DNA of 53,495 nucleotides from Anabaena minutissima FACHB-250 (GTDB lineage Bacteria; Cyanobacteriota; Cyanobacteriia; Cyanobacteriales; Nostocaceae). Shown here piece by piece: positions 22,363-30,368 of this stretch. The position numbers and the translations under genes are program-made. The stretch's first letter is position 1; each line of letters starts with the position of its first letter. The stretch covers positions 1-53,495 of the forward strand of contig NZ_JACJRG010000041.1 of NCBI RefSeq assembly GCF_014697125.1. The letters run 5' to 3'. The notes under the pieces are model-generated. The model was not told the origin of the DNA. It saw nothing but the letters and a program-made list of their open reading frames with translations, and made no database searches.

Positions 22363-24211
22363 CGGAACTCTACAAAGAATTTATCGGTTTTTAATTGGGC
22401 GCGATCGCCCTTACACCTGCAAAGAAATAGCCCAAGAACTTCAATTAGATATTAATGAAGTTGAAAAAGTATTGGTTGAAGGCAAGGGAGAATATTTTGT
22501 TCAGCCTAAATTATTCAAATGGGCTTTAAAGGATGAGATTGATTCTATGGAAAGCATAACAAAAAGCGAACTGTTAACCAGAGAAAAGGTCAAGCCAAAT
22601 CTATATGTAATCGACCAACAACAAACATTGGGTGTAATCAGACAAAGCCTCGGTTTTGGCTTCGTTGTCTACTGGATTAAGCCCGATCGCGAGATTACAT
22701 ACAACTGGGATAGAGATAGTGAATTGATTGAATATTTATCCGTCGCACCTCAATCACTTATTCCCCAACCACCCAATTTGGGGCAAATATTCACCTCGTG
22801 TTCATCCCGCACCGCTACAACGGAAGACATCAAAATCCTTGCAAAAGGAGACTGGATTAAGGAGAAAGACAACCCTTTCTGCTACAAGTTCAATCGCTGG
22901 GATGATGATGTTTGTATAGGCGTTTGGGAGGGGAAAGAGTTCTTGATTCCCCAGCACCTACTTAGTGTCTGCACAGAGATTAATAGTAAGGCGATCGCTA
23001 AATTCAAAGACGCAAAGTTTGGCGAAGACTTACCAGTTGCTAAATCACCTGAAATTGCGCCCGTGATTAAGTGTGACGATACCGAACTAAAGAAAGTAAT
23101 TGAGCAATTAGAGCAAGGTTTTAAGCAAGTAACTAAAGGTAAGACTATGACGTTTCAATTCTCCCAAACCCAAGCAATTACAGAACAAATCGCCCAACTC
23201 CAAGAACAACTCAACCAACTCACCGCCTCTATAGAACCCTATAGAGAGTGCGAGCAGAAAGCCAACGACCTACTAGAGCAGGTGGCAGAACACGCCCAAG
23301 TAATGCGGGAGAAGGGAGTTGACGAGCGAAGTCTCTTTGATTGGAGTAGCAGGATTTGTTTCCAAATTACTGGCACAGAGCTAGAACAGCGCGATTCCGA
23401 AGCAACGAAAGTATTACAAACAGAGAATGCCTCATTGGTTGAGAAAATAGAATTATTGCAGCAAGAGAACCACCAACTCAAAGGACAGTTAGAGTTGATT
23501 AGGCAAGATAACAAAGGGTTTTTATCGCGGATTCAGCAACTAGAATCTCAAGGAAACCCTGAACCTGCTGAGAACAAGGCTTTATTGACAGTAGGCGCGA
23601 TCGTGCAGCGCGCCGATGGTCAGGTAGGCAACGTAGATTACATCCCTGAACCCTACAAGGGGATTGTTTCTGTCAACTTTTTAGACGGTAGGTTCAATTA
23701 TCACGCTGATGAATTGAAGATTATTTCTCAAGGCGAGGAGGTAGAAGAAATAGGAAGTGACGATGTTGTGCAAATTATTAGCACAGGGGAAATAGGCACT
23801 GTTACAGGACTTGCCTACGGTAATGTAATTGTACAAATACAAGGTAATGAATTTAATATTCCTCACAGCCAACTCAGGTTAGTCTCTGCTAACCCCGACG
23901 CGGAAGTCCAACTCAAAGCCCAAGAGTTTGTAGCCAAGATAAAAACTAAGAAAGATGCAGGGGCGATGACCTCCGGTCGGTCGCAGACCATCGCCTGGGA
24001 ACAAGTCAAGGAACTTTGCCAAGGTGAAGTCAAGGCATTAAGAGAAATATCCTTAGCTTGCAAGACTAAAACTCAAAAAGATTGGTTTGCTGGAGTGCCA
24101 GAACTGCTTGCGGATTACATTAACCGGACAGGCGATCGCGCTGATTTAGATTGGATTGGGGATAGTGCAAAAGCGAAGGTCGAGGAGTTGTTAAAAACAA
24201 CAAAACAGTAA
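21866..24211 (+). CDS. Long coiled-coil/KOW-like protein overlapping the methylase in the +1 frame
   Basis: The frame is open from 21692 to 24211; the start is unresolved (ATG at 21788, 21866 or 22193 are options, 21866 shown). Within the methylase overlap it encodes NPDLSLWKTLQ and, at 22202-22228, LLMGFPQDW, both resembling hallmark motifs of an uncharacterised phage protein family. Beyond the methylase come a winged-helix-like unit (YTCKEIAQELQLDINEVEKVL), two coiled coils (ATG 23144 is an alternative internal start) and two KOW/SH3-like units (VGAIVQRADGQVGNVDYI; DVVQIISTGEIGTVTGLAYG). The layout resembles the coiled-coil plus SH3-like protein at 10766-12472. Function unknown. Confidence 0.7.
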   Translation: MNQDCGLKCSERSLSQNPDLSLWKTLQDLSITDFEQCLGDSEWQDIQQKLKLSRARKSAHPTKESGCLSLPTLTAGSKKKGCRAAGQVKLEVRLKQLGLIPDSQQLSSEMMALLMGFPQDWAVCLLQSPRIHQEESEADSSTEEQLSPPVPLLPSVESSFLLTTANGTLQRIYRFLIGRDRPYTCKEIAQELQLDINEVEKVLVEGKGEYFVQPKLFKWALKDEIDSMESITKSELLTREKVKPNLYVIDQQQTLGVIRQSLGFGFVVYWIKPDREITYNWDRDSELIEYLSVAPQSLIPQPPNLGQIFTSCSSRTATTEDIKILAKGDWIKEKDNPFCYKFNRWDDDVCIGVWEGKEFLIPQHLLSVCTEINSKAIAKFKDAKFGEDLPVAKSPEIAPVIKCDDTELKKVIEQLEQGFKQVTKGKTMTFQFSQTQAITEQIAQLQEQLNQLTASIEPYRECEQKANDLLEQVAEHAQVMREKGVDERSLFDWSSRICFQITGTELEQRDSEATKVLQTENASLVEKIELLQQENHQLKGQLELIRQDNKGFLSRIQQLESQGNPEPAENKALLTVGAIVQRADGQVGNVDYIPEPYKGIVSVNFLDGRFNYHADELKIISQGEEVEEIGSDDVVQIISTGEIGTVTGLAYGNVIVQIQGNEFNIPHSQLRLVSANPDAEVQLKAQEFVAKIKTKKDAGAMTSGRSQTIAWEQVKELCQGEVKALREISLACKTKTQKDWFAGVPELLADYINRTGDRADLDWIGDSAKAKVEELLKTTKQ

Positions 24212-24232
24212 CAACAAGATTCGACCGATAAT

Positions 24233-24256
24233 AATGAATGAATGAATGAATGAATA
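24233..24256. repeat. AATG tetranucleotide repeat
   Basis: Five exact AATG units (24233-24252) plus an AATA unit lie just upstream of the next start codon. Such repeats are slippage-prone and could vary leader length. The TAA at 24255-24257 separates them from the reading frame. Confidence 0.7.
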
Positions 24257-24269
24257 AGTGGATAGGTGG

Positions 24270-24818
24270 ATGGATACTTTAGACCTAGAGCCAGTACAAA
24301 CTGAGGACGTAATGCAACGATACGGACTTAAGTCCCGGACGACGCTAAATAAGCTCTTTGAACGCGCCGGGGTAGCTAGCTTTCGAGAGGGGCGCAAAAC
24401 TTTTATCAAAAGATACGAGTTGGGCATCTTGGATAGGCACGCCCAGGAGTTGAACTATCCAATCACCTTTGACACATCCGTCCAGCTAGCCCAACCCGTC
24501 CAGTCCCCCGCGCTTATTATGCCACCACAGGCGGAGGCGGCGGACACCTCGGCACTATTCCCCCTTAGCACGGTGGATTTCTTGTATATAACCTGCGAGT
24601 ACGAGAACCTGCCTCGGCTAGCTAAGTGGACAGCGCGCTACGCCTTTTTGGAGCGGATGGCGGCGGGGCGGGTAATTCTGCCTAGGGGTATTGTACTGGC
24701 AACTCTGGAGATTAAGCGGTTGCCGCCCTGCAAAGAGGGCTTTTTCAGGTATTCAAACTTTGTATTTTTCGATGTGAACGGGGGCAGAAAAGAATGGGTG
24801 GTGAGCAAGAAGCGATAA
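24270..24818 (+). CDS. MerR-like HTH protein preceding Rep
   Basis: 182 residues from ATG 24270 (GTG 24258 is possible). EPVQTEDVMQRYGLKSRTTLNKLFERAGVASFREGRKTFI is a MerR/excisionase-like winged HTH at residues ~5-50. The C-terminal half is unrecognised (YITCEYENLPRLAKWTARYAFLERM...). It overlaps the Rep-like gene by 25 bp, so a role as Rep regulator or replication partner is plausible. Excisionase is an alternative because such folds are shared. Confidence 0.6.
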   Translation: MDTLDLEPVQTEDVMQRYGLKSRTTLNKLFERAGVASFREGRKTFIKRYELGILDRHAQELNYPITFDTSVQLAQPVQSPALIMPPQAEAADTSALFPLSTVDFLYITCEYENLPRLAKWTARYAFLERMAAGRVILPRGIVLATLEIKRLPPCKEGFFRYSNFVFFDVNGGRKEWVVSKKR

Positions 24819-25345
24819 TCCTTAGCCTCCTTGCCCGTCCGAAGACGCGGTGGCTACTTGTAACTCTTACTGCTGGTAGCTGCGCGACTACCGACTTGAG
24901 AAAAACCCTAACTTGGATGAACAAAAGGTTTAAGCGTTTTAGAGAGTTAAAAGCTTTTCCCGGCGAGGGTTATGTTAGGACAGTTGAGGTTACGCAGGAG
25001 GAAGGGGTATCCGGGCTTGTGCGCCCGTGTTTTCACGTTTTGATGGTGGTTAAGCCCTCATACTTTGGTGCTGGTTACTTACCACGGGTAAAGTGGGCGG
25101 AAATGTGGCAAAGGTCGTTAGGGGTTGACTACGTCCCACTCGTAGACGTGCAACCGCTTGACCCCCAAAACTCCCTAGCTGGGTTACTGGCTAAAGCGGC
25201 TAAGTATTCGGCTAAAAGCCCTGACCGTGAGGGGCTTTTAGAGTTAGCAAGGCAAACGCACCGAACCAAGGCGATCACCCTTGGCGGTGTTTTGCGGGAG
25301 GAGTACCCTCGCGGGCTAGAGCAAAAGGATAAAAAGAGCGGGTAG
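24794..25345 (+). CDS. Rep_1-like rolling-circle replication protein with degenerate HUH motif
   Basis: 183 residues. WLLVTLTAGSC (motif 1 region), YVRTVEVTQEE, FHVLMVVKPSYFG, KWAEMWQRSLGVDYVPLVDV and KYSAKSPDREGLLEL match plasmid Rep_1 initiators of the cyanobacterial pDU1 type. The metal-binding motif that normally reads HPHFH is RPCFH here: Cys79 replaces the first His of HUH and only His81 remains. Tyr138 in KYSAKS fits the catalytic Tyr. The usual N-terminal Cys-rich region is absent. It may be inactive, use Cys as ligand, or be a binding-only relic. Family assignment is good; activity is doubtful. Confidence 0.7.
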   Translation: MGGEQEAIILSLLARPKTRWLLVTLTAGSCATTDLRKTLTWMNKRFKRFRELKAFPGEGYVRTVEVTQEEGVSGLVRPCFHVLMVVKPSYFGAGYLPRVKWAEMWQRSLGVDYVPLVDVQPLDPQNSLAGLLAKAAKYSAKSPDREGLLELARQTHRTKAITLGGVLREEYPRGLEQKDKKSG

Positions 25346-25348
25346 TAA

Positions 25349-26224
25349 GTGAAATACGCTAAAAGCCTTTTATACGGCATCATTGTAGATGCCACTGAGT
25401 GCGATTACCGCGACTACGTAAACTGGCAGTTAAGATGTCCTAAGTGTGGTGAACCAGTTTACTTAATAGGGGCTAGCAAGCGTCAGGAACACACAAGATT
25501 AGCCCCAAAGTCTAAGCAGATAGTTTTAGTCAGGAGTACTGAAGTTAGTCCGTCATTCGCCCATTTCAAGGGATTGGCTGACGAGTCTTGCGAGAACTTC
25601 AATCAGCAAGTAGATAAAAAGTACATCAGTAGGGTTGCCCAAGTTAATCGAGAGCAGAGGTTGAAGGTATACAACTCTCGGTTTCTGGAAATTGTAGGCT
25701 ACGACAAAGAAGAAATGAAAGGTTGTTTTTTCACCGCGTTTAAAAAAGTTAACGGGCTTGATAATAAGTTGTGTAAAAGCATAGAAAAGGAGGTTGTCAA
25801 AGACTTTTACGATGTCATATCAAAGGATATAGAAAGATTTTGTAGCGGTGCGAAAATGCTGCTAGAGAAGTTTAAAGCAGCAGCAAACCCTTTGACATAC
25901 TTTGATACGAGTAAAGCGAACGAGGAAGCAAAACAGAATTTTCTGCGGTGGGTAAAAGGGGTTGATATTGATATGCAAATGATGTTAGTGGATGAGGCGA
26001 TCGCCTTTCTAAAAACTCGTGCAGCTAAGGCGATCGCATTAGAGTTATTTGAATTAGCATTTTTCAGGATGATATTTCGCTACAAGGACGGATTAGATTT
26101 AGTAAGGATAGGTGAAAAAACGATGGAGGAAGAGAGTGCTAAGTACACAAAGATGGTTCAACTTTGTGTTAACGATTTTGTGGAAATACTGTCCTTGACC
26201 GATTGGGCGGGTGCGATTAATTAG
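25349..26224 (+). CDS. Zinc-finger protein, CoiA-like N-terminus
   Basis: 291 residues from GTG 25349, three bases after the Rep-like gene. RCPKCGEPVYLIGASKRQEH...SFAHFKGLADESCENF resembles the zinc-finger/HFAH part of CoiA-like competence proteins. The remaining ~200 residues are helical and not recognised, and the PD-(D/E)xK nuclease residues of CoiA are not evident. The pair with Rep suggests a plasmid-derived block. Confidence 0.55.
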   Translation: MKYAKSLLYGIIVDATECDYRDYVNWQLRCPKCGEPVYLIGASKRQEHTRLAPKSKQIVLVRSTEVSPSFAHFKGLADESCENFNQQVDKKYISRVAQVNREQRLKVYNSRFLEIVGYDKEEMKGCFFTAFKKVNGLDNKLCKSIEKEVVKDFYDVISKDIERFCSGAKMLLEKFKAAANPLTYFDTSKANEEAKQNFLRWVKGVDIDMQMMLVDEAIAFLKTRAAKAIALELFELAFFRMIFRYKDGLDLVRIGEKTMEEESAKYTKMVQLCVNDFVEILSLTDWAGAIN

Positions 26225-26246
26225 GTTTTCAAAGGAGTTAATTGAA

Positions 26247-26831
26247 ATGGCTAAACTTTTATTTGTGGATGTTGACGGAACACTCACCGAAACCATTAGC
26301 GGAGAAACCTTCAAGCAGCACCCCAAAGACATAAAAATCATTGAGGGTGCGGACAAAGCGATCGCCTATTTTGCAGACAAGGAGTACACAATATTAGGCG
26401 TTAGCAACCAAGGTGGGGTTGCTAGCAACTTCAAAACCATTGCCGCTACTATTGAAGAAATGCAGTTCACCTTACATTTATTACCAGAATTACAACTAAT
26501 ATATTTCTGTCCAGACTTTGAAGGTAAAGTTCTGTGGTCTGTATCACGTTCTGGCGCGGCAGAAGTTGATACATTTGGCTTATCTTCTTGCCGCAAACCT
26601 AACCCTGGAATGATTGAATATGTGGCGAAAAATTACGCTGAGGTTGATTTGAAATTAAGCTGGCTAATAGGCGATCGCCCTGAAGACGAACAAGCCGCCG
26701 CCAACGCCGGGATTAACTTCTGCCCTGCCGATATGTGGCGCGATAGATTTCGCAAAGGCACATTTGCCCACGCCGCTACTCCGGAACAAATCAAATTCCT
26801 AGAGGGGATTGGGACTACTGCGGTGGGCTAG
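26247..26831 (+). CDS. HAD phosphatase, probable polynucleotide/nucleotide 3'-phosphatase
   Basis: 194 residues from ATG 26247 (AAAGGAG nine bases upstream). It is a complete HAD hydrolase: LLFVDVDGTLT (motif I, nucleophile Asp), GVSNQGG (motif II), CRKPNPGMIEYV (motif III Lys) and LIGDRPEDEQAAANAG (motif IV acids). The SNQGG and KPNPGM forms are those of the PNKP-phosphatase/HisB-N group, so DNA or RNA 3'-phosphate removal is likely; sugar phosphates are an alternative. A second, fused phosphatase of this type lies at 29340. Confidence 0.8.
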   Translation: MAKLLFVDVDGTLTETISGETFKQHPKDIKIIEGADKAIAYFADKEYTILGVSNQGGVASNFKTIAATIEEMQFTLHLLPELQLIYFCPDFEGKVLWSVSRSGAAEVDTFGLSSCRKPNPGMIEYVAKNYAEVDLKLSWLIGDRPEDEQAAANAGINFCPADMWRDRFRKGTFAHAATPEQIKFLEGIGTTAVG

Positions 26832-26854
26832 TAATTCCCCTCATGACAAAACCT

Positions 26855-26896
26855 AACCGCGCTGCTAGATTCGTGGCAATCAACAGCGCGGTTTTA
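26855..26896 (+). terminator. Rho-independent-like terminator after the HAD gene
   Basis: 10-bp perfect stem AACCGCGCTG (26855-26864) / CAGCGCGGTT (26884-26893) followed by TTA. The T-run is short. It would separate the replication/repair block from the membrane cluster. Confidence 0.6.
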
Positions 26897-26898
26897 GT

Positions 26899-27081
26899 GT
26901 GGCGGAAACTATCAAATCAGCTACTCCAATAGTCCTAGCAATCACTGGAGGCGCGATCGCTCTCTGCTCAATTTTCTCGCCCAGCATCACTAGCGAGAAA
27001 TTTGCAGTAAGTATGGGTGTAGCTGGTACATTTGGGGCAGCTGCGGCGGGACTCGCCTCACCACAAAGGGACAGGAACTGA
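26899..27081 (+). CDS. Small two-helix membrane protein (holin-like)
   Basis: 60 residues from GTG 26899. Two hydrophobic helices (PIVLAITGGAIALCSIF and VSMGVAGTFGAAAAGLA) with a short loop and a charged tail (SPQRDRN). Size and topology suit a class II holin, but no endolysin is nearby, and it could equally be a small inner-membrane partner of the next two proteins. No clear ribosome-binding site. Confidence 0.55.
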   Translation: MAETIKSATPIVLAITGGAIALCSIFSPSITSEKFAVSMGVAGTFGAAAAGLASPQRDRN

Positions 27082-27089
27082 TAGTTGCT

Positions 27090-27467
27090 ATGTACTCCCT
27101 AGAAATATTGCTGGTTGAAGAGAGGAAAAAATATACCTTAGACAAAAGCTTGGTAATAGGAAGAGGCGTAACTAGTGATATTTACATACCTCTCAAGTTC
27201 ATTTCGCGCTGCCACTGCACATTGATATTGATGCCCGAAAATAGTAGTAGCGATCGCCCCTATTACTTGCTTAAAGATGGGCATATTTTGGGAGAATCTA
27301 GTGCTAATGGTACTTGGGTAAATGGAGAGAGAGTGAAAGGATTTTACTATCTAAAGCACCACGACTTAATTACTTTCGGTGGCGAATATCCCCAAGCCCT
27401 ATTCGTAGATGAGTGTGCCACAATAGACGCAGAAGAATCTAAGGCTACATCCGGATTTGAACGCTAA
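27090..27467 (+). CDS. FHA-domain protein
   Basis: 125 residues forming one forkhead-associated domain: LVIGRGVTSDIYIPLKFISR (GR and SR core), CHCTLILM, DGHILGESSANGTWVNGERV (NGTxVNG) and HHDLITFG. FHA domains bind phosphothreonine peptides. It implies contact with Ser/Thr-kinase signalling of the host, which is abundant in filamentous cyanobacteria. No other domain is present. It overlaps the following membrane/coiled-coil gene by 11 bp. Confidence 0.88.
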   Translation: MYSLEILLVEERKKYTLDKSLVIGRGVTSDIYIPLKFISRCHCTLILMPENSSSDRPYYLLKDGHILGESSANGTWVNGERVKGFYYLKHHDLITFGGEYPQALFVDECATIDAEESKATSGFER

Positions 27468-27984
27468 TAGACGGAAGCTGTTGCTAATTATCGCCTTCGC
27501 CCTTGGGGTTGGAGGTGTTTTACTGTTTGCTCAGTCCAATCTTAAGGACTTTGGCGGATTACCCGGACTAGTGGGGATAGTGTCAGCTGCAATCGGCGTA
27601 TTTATTGGTGGGTGGCAGATTTTACTCGCACAGGAAGGCTCTGCTGAGGCGAAGGAGGCTGCGATCGCCTCTCAAATATCTGCCATTCAAAAATCCTCAG
27701 ATGAGCGCGATAGGTATCACGAGCAGCTACTTGCGGACATCAAGGCTCAAATGAGTGCGATCGCGACCCACTTGAACCAGCACCAGCAAGGGCTAGGACA
27801 CGATGGATCGCTCAAGCTAATTTTTGACCTCAAAGACCAAGTGAGTAAATTGGAAGCCACCGTAGTGGTGATGACTCGGCAGGGGGAATTTAGCAGCAAA
27901 TTGGGGCGGCTAGAGAAGGGGCAGCAGTCTTTGGTAGCCAGGGTAGAACACCTAGAAGAAGCGAAGCACGCGCCTCAGTCTTAA
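27457..27984 (+). CDS. Membrane protein with coiled-coil cytoplasmic part
   Basis: 175 residues from TTG 27457. Two N-terminal transmembrane helices (LLLIIAFALGVGGVLLFA; LPGLVGIVSAAIGVFIGGWQ) precede a ~120-residue coiled coil (IAIASQISAIQKSS..., KLEATVVVM, LEKGQQSLVARVEHLEEA). It is coupled to the FHA gene. It may anchor the FHA protein at the membrane or act in lysis or exclusion; nothing decides between these. Confidence 0.65.
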   Translation: MNANRRKLLLIIAFALGVGGVLLFAQSNLKDFGGLPGLVGIVSAAIGVFIGGWQILLAQEGSAEAKEAAIASQISAIQKSSDERDRYHEQLLADIKAQMSAIATHLNQHQQGLGHDGSLKLIFDLKDQVSKLEATVVVMTRQGEFSSKLGRLEKGQQSLVARVEHLEEAKHAPQS

Positions 27985-28061
27985 AACTGGTGTGGAATTG
28001 CCATTTGCTCAATTAGTCAGCAAGGGTAAAGCTTTGTTTGGCTTGAAGTAGTTTAGTTTTT

Positions 28062-28080
28062 GGGGATTTTAATAATCCCC
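28062..28080. terminator. Hairpin after the membrane cluster
   Basis: GGGGATT (28062-28068) / AATCCCC (28074-28080) with a 5-base loop, just before a new promoter. T-run absent; probable operon boundary. The rest of 27985-28091 shows nothing. Confidence 0.4.
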
Positions 28081-28091
28081 AATCTAAATAC

Positions 28092-28121
28092 TTGACATAT
28101 ACCCTAATAGGGTAATAGTAT
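28092..28121 (+). promoter_or_regulatory. Promoter with internal palindromic operator
   Basis: TTGACA (28092-28097), 18 bases, TAGTAT (28116-28121). The spacer is filled by the perfect palindrome TACCCTA-A-TAGGGTA (28100-28114), a typical repressor site. It drives the DUF3820/Pnkp cluster. Confidence 0.7.
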
Positions 28122-28169
28122 TAGAGATGTAAAGGGAGTAGCAGACACCACTCCCAGAGGAAATAAACT

Positions 28170-28709
28170 ATGACCAAAATAACATTTGGCAAACACAAAG
28201 GTACTGAAGTTAGCGACTTGCCTACAGATTATTTAGAATGGGGTTCTGAAAAGTTAGATTCTCCCAAGTGGCGTAAAGAGTTTGAGGCGGAATTGAAACG
28301 ACGTAATGATGAAAGTAAAAAGCGTAAATCTTTTATCAAGCAAAATGTTGACAGTGAAGAAGTGTGGCAGATGCTAGTCAAGGAAGCTGAAAAAGAATTG
28401 TGGGATGAGGAAGAGGACGCACTAGAAAACGATGTGCAATATGATGGGCGCGTCATTACACAATCTGAAATTGAAACTTTAGCAAAAGAAAAACTGCAAA
28501 AGTATCAAGCTGAAGTCGAACTAGAAAAACTTGATACTGAGTTTATGGAGAAGTGGGGGGTAAATAAATCCCACATAGACAAAATCCAAAATATATTTTG
28601 GTCTGATGAGCTACGCCCAAGTATGTTTTCATCTCATGCGCTTTATGAGGCATCTTGTGAGTTAGTCAAAAAACGTGATGAACTAATAGGAAAAATGTAC
28701 TCTTTGTAA
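28170..28709 (+). CDS. DUF3820-domain protein
   Basis: 179 residues. ITFGKHKGTEVSDLPTDYLEWGSEKL is the DUF3820 module, found alone or at the end of exonuclease-X-like proteins and in many phage. It is followed by a highly charged helical region. Biochemical role unknown; the link with nucleases suggests nucleic-acid binding. First gene after the operator-bearing promoter. Confidence 0.75.
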   Translation: MTKITFGKHKGTEVSDLPTDYLEWGSEKLDSPKWRKEFEAELKRRNDESKKRKSFIKQNVDSEEVWQMLVKEAEKELWDEEEDALENDVQYDGRVITQSEIETLAKEKLQKYQAEVELEKLDTEFMEKWGVNKSHIDKIQNIFWSDELRPSMFSSHALYEASCELVKKRDELIGKMYSL

Positions 28710-28724
28710 AAAGAATCTGTAATT

Positions 28725-29081
28725 ATGAAAAGTAAAAAATTATTGCCCGATAGATACAGAAAAGCCCAGAATCAGTTTTCAGAAATTGTCAGAACTAAGT
28801 CCAAAAAACAAATAGCTGAATGGTTGCAGGATTTTGGATTAGACGTTTACCACGCTAATTTGCTATCTGGCGAACTACTTGATAGAGCAATTAGCAATCG
28901 CATTGATGCAACTGCTGATACAGCCCCAGATGTGCTTTTATCAGATAGCGACAAGATTGATTCCTTGGTAATGAATGCCAAGCGTATTGCTAACAAACTA
29001 GATGAACATGAAGAACTAGAAAGTTTGTTGGGTGAGTTAGAAGATAAAGATAACAATCTAAATGCAGAAATCAACAATTGA
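28725..29081 (+). CDS. Hypothetical helical protein
   Basis: 118 residues, basic at the N-terminus and very acidic at the C-terminus (EHEELESLLGELEDKDNNL). No motif recognised. It overlaps the next gene by 20 bp. Confidence 0.6.
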   Translation: MKSKKLLPDRYRKAQNQFSEIVRTKSKKQIAEWLQDFGLDVYHANLLSGELLDRAISNRIDATADTAPDVLLSDSDKIDSLVMNAKRIANKLDEHEELESLLGELEDKDNNLNAEINN

Positions 29082-29343
29082 TAACTTACAGCAGCTTGCC
29101 CCAGATATATTAGTTGGCAAGCTCCCTTATCCATCCCCAGCTTACGCCCAACACGCTATCTCAATCCTCAGAATCCTTGATGATGGTGAATGGCATACAG
29201 CCGGAGAGATAGCTGCTGAGTTGGGGATAGGGAAAAAGTACGTGAGAGACATCCTGCGTACTTGCAAAGACCCTTGGGGGTTAGCTGTTAGTAATCCTAA
29301 AGGTTGGATGTTGGTTAAGGAAAATTCGGTAATTATTTTATGA
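29062..29343 (+). CDS. Winged-helix protein
   Basis: 93 residues. HAISILRILDDGEWHTAGEIAAELGIGKKYVRDILRTC is a clear winged HTH. It overlaps the Pnkp-like gene by four bases (ATGA). It may regulate this cluster through the palindrome at 28100. Confidence 0.65.
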   Translation: MQKSTIDNLQQLAPDILVGKLPYPSPAYAQHAISILRILDDGEWHTAGEIAAELGIGKKYVRDILRTCKDPWGLAVSNPKGWMLVKENSVIIL

Positions 29344-30368
29344 CTAAAACACTTTACATAGTCCGTGGCTGTCCCGGTGACGGCAAGACAACATTAGCCC
29401 TTGACTTGTCCAAAGGCAGACATTCACCCAAGGAAATAGCGGCTGACAATATGCCAGGGTTATACGTGGATGGCATATATCAAAACCATCTACAAAAACA
29501 ATCTCATGTATGGTGTCAAGAAACTGTAGAAGCATGGATGAAACGGGGTGAATCTGTAATAGTTCACAATACGTTTACTCGCCACATTTACATCAAGCCA
29601 TACCTGCAATTAGCAAAGCAGTATGATTATGCAGTTCACATCATTCACAGTGAAGCGGTTATTTTACCCGATGGGAGTCGCACTCAAACTACTCACGGTG
29701 TACCTCAAGAAATCCTTGATGGTATGCGTTCTGGGTTTGAGGCATTCAATCCTGTTCCTAAGCAGGGCATTACACCTGCTGATATTGCCAAGCAGATGGA
29801 TGGTTTACTGTTGCCCCATGTAATTATCTTCGACATGGATGGCACAGTTAAGCGTTCTAAGTTTGGAGGATTTTCTAAAACTCCTGATGACTTTCAATTC
29901 ACTGATGAGTTTGGTGAATGGGCAAGAAGTGACCGTAACCCAGGTTTAAAACTGTACATAGCCTCTAACCAAAGAGGTGTGTCAACTGGTCAAAAAACTG
30001 AAGCTTTCTTTGAGGAGGAAATTAAACTTTTAGATAAAGCATTAAAGAATATTTTTCTTGATGTGGAATTTGAAAGAATGTATTTTGCGCTTGAGAAGCC
30101 AGATTACAATGCCATTATTTACGAAAAAGGTGAATGGTTAGAATCAAGTTCTTTTAAATTAATTTTCGACAAGCCCAACACCGGAATCTTTGAAGACATC
30201 TACATCAACAACCCAACTGCTAGGTACTGGATTGTGGGTGATGCCCACACCGACAACACCGCTACTGATTGGCAGTTTGCACAAAATTGTCAGCGTCAGT
30301 TCCCTAATGTAAATATCCGCTATGTACCAATTGAAATGTTGAATGTATTTTGGAGTTTACTGAAATGA
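29340..30368 (+). CDS. Polynucleotide kinase-phosphatase, T4 Pnkp-like
   Basis: 342 residues with the T4 PseT/Pnkp order: an N-terminal P-loop kinase (VRGCPGDGKTTLA, Walker A at ~10-18) and a C-terminal HAD 3'-phosphatase (VIIFDMDGT, Asp165 and Asp167; IASNQRGVSTG; GDAHTDNTATDW). The enzyme type phosphorylates 5'-OH and removes 3'-phosphate or cyclic phosphate ends, preparing broken RNA or DNA for ligation. In T4 this repairs tRNA cut by host anticodon nucleases. No RNA ligase is seen in the window. Good family assignment; substrate inferred. Confidence 0.85.
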   Translation: MTKTLYIVRGCPGDGKTTLALDLSKGRHSPKEIAADNMPGLYVDGIYQNHLQKQSHVWCQETVEAWMKRGESVIVHNTFTRHIYIKPYLQLAKQYDYAVHIIHSEAVILPDGSRTQTTHGVPQEILDGMRSGFEAFNPVPKQGITPADIAKQMDGLLLPHVIIFDMDGTVKRSKFGGFSKTPDDFQFTDEFGEWARSDRNPGLKLYIASNQRGVSTGQKTEAFFEEEIKLLDKALKNIFLDVEFERMYFALEKPDYNAIIYEKGEWLESSSFKLIFDKPNTGIFEDIYINNPTARYWIVGDAHTDNTATDWQFAQNCQRQFPNVNIRYVPIEMLNVFWSLLK

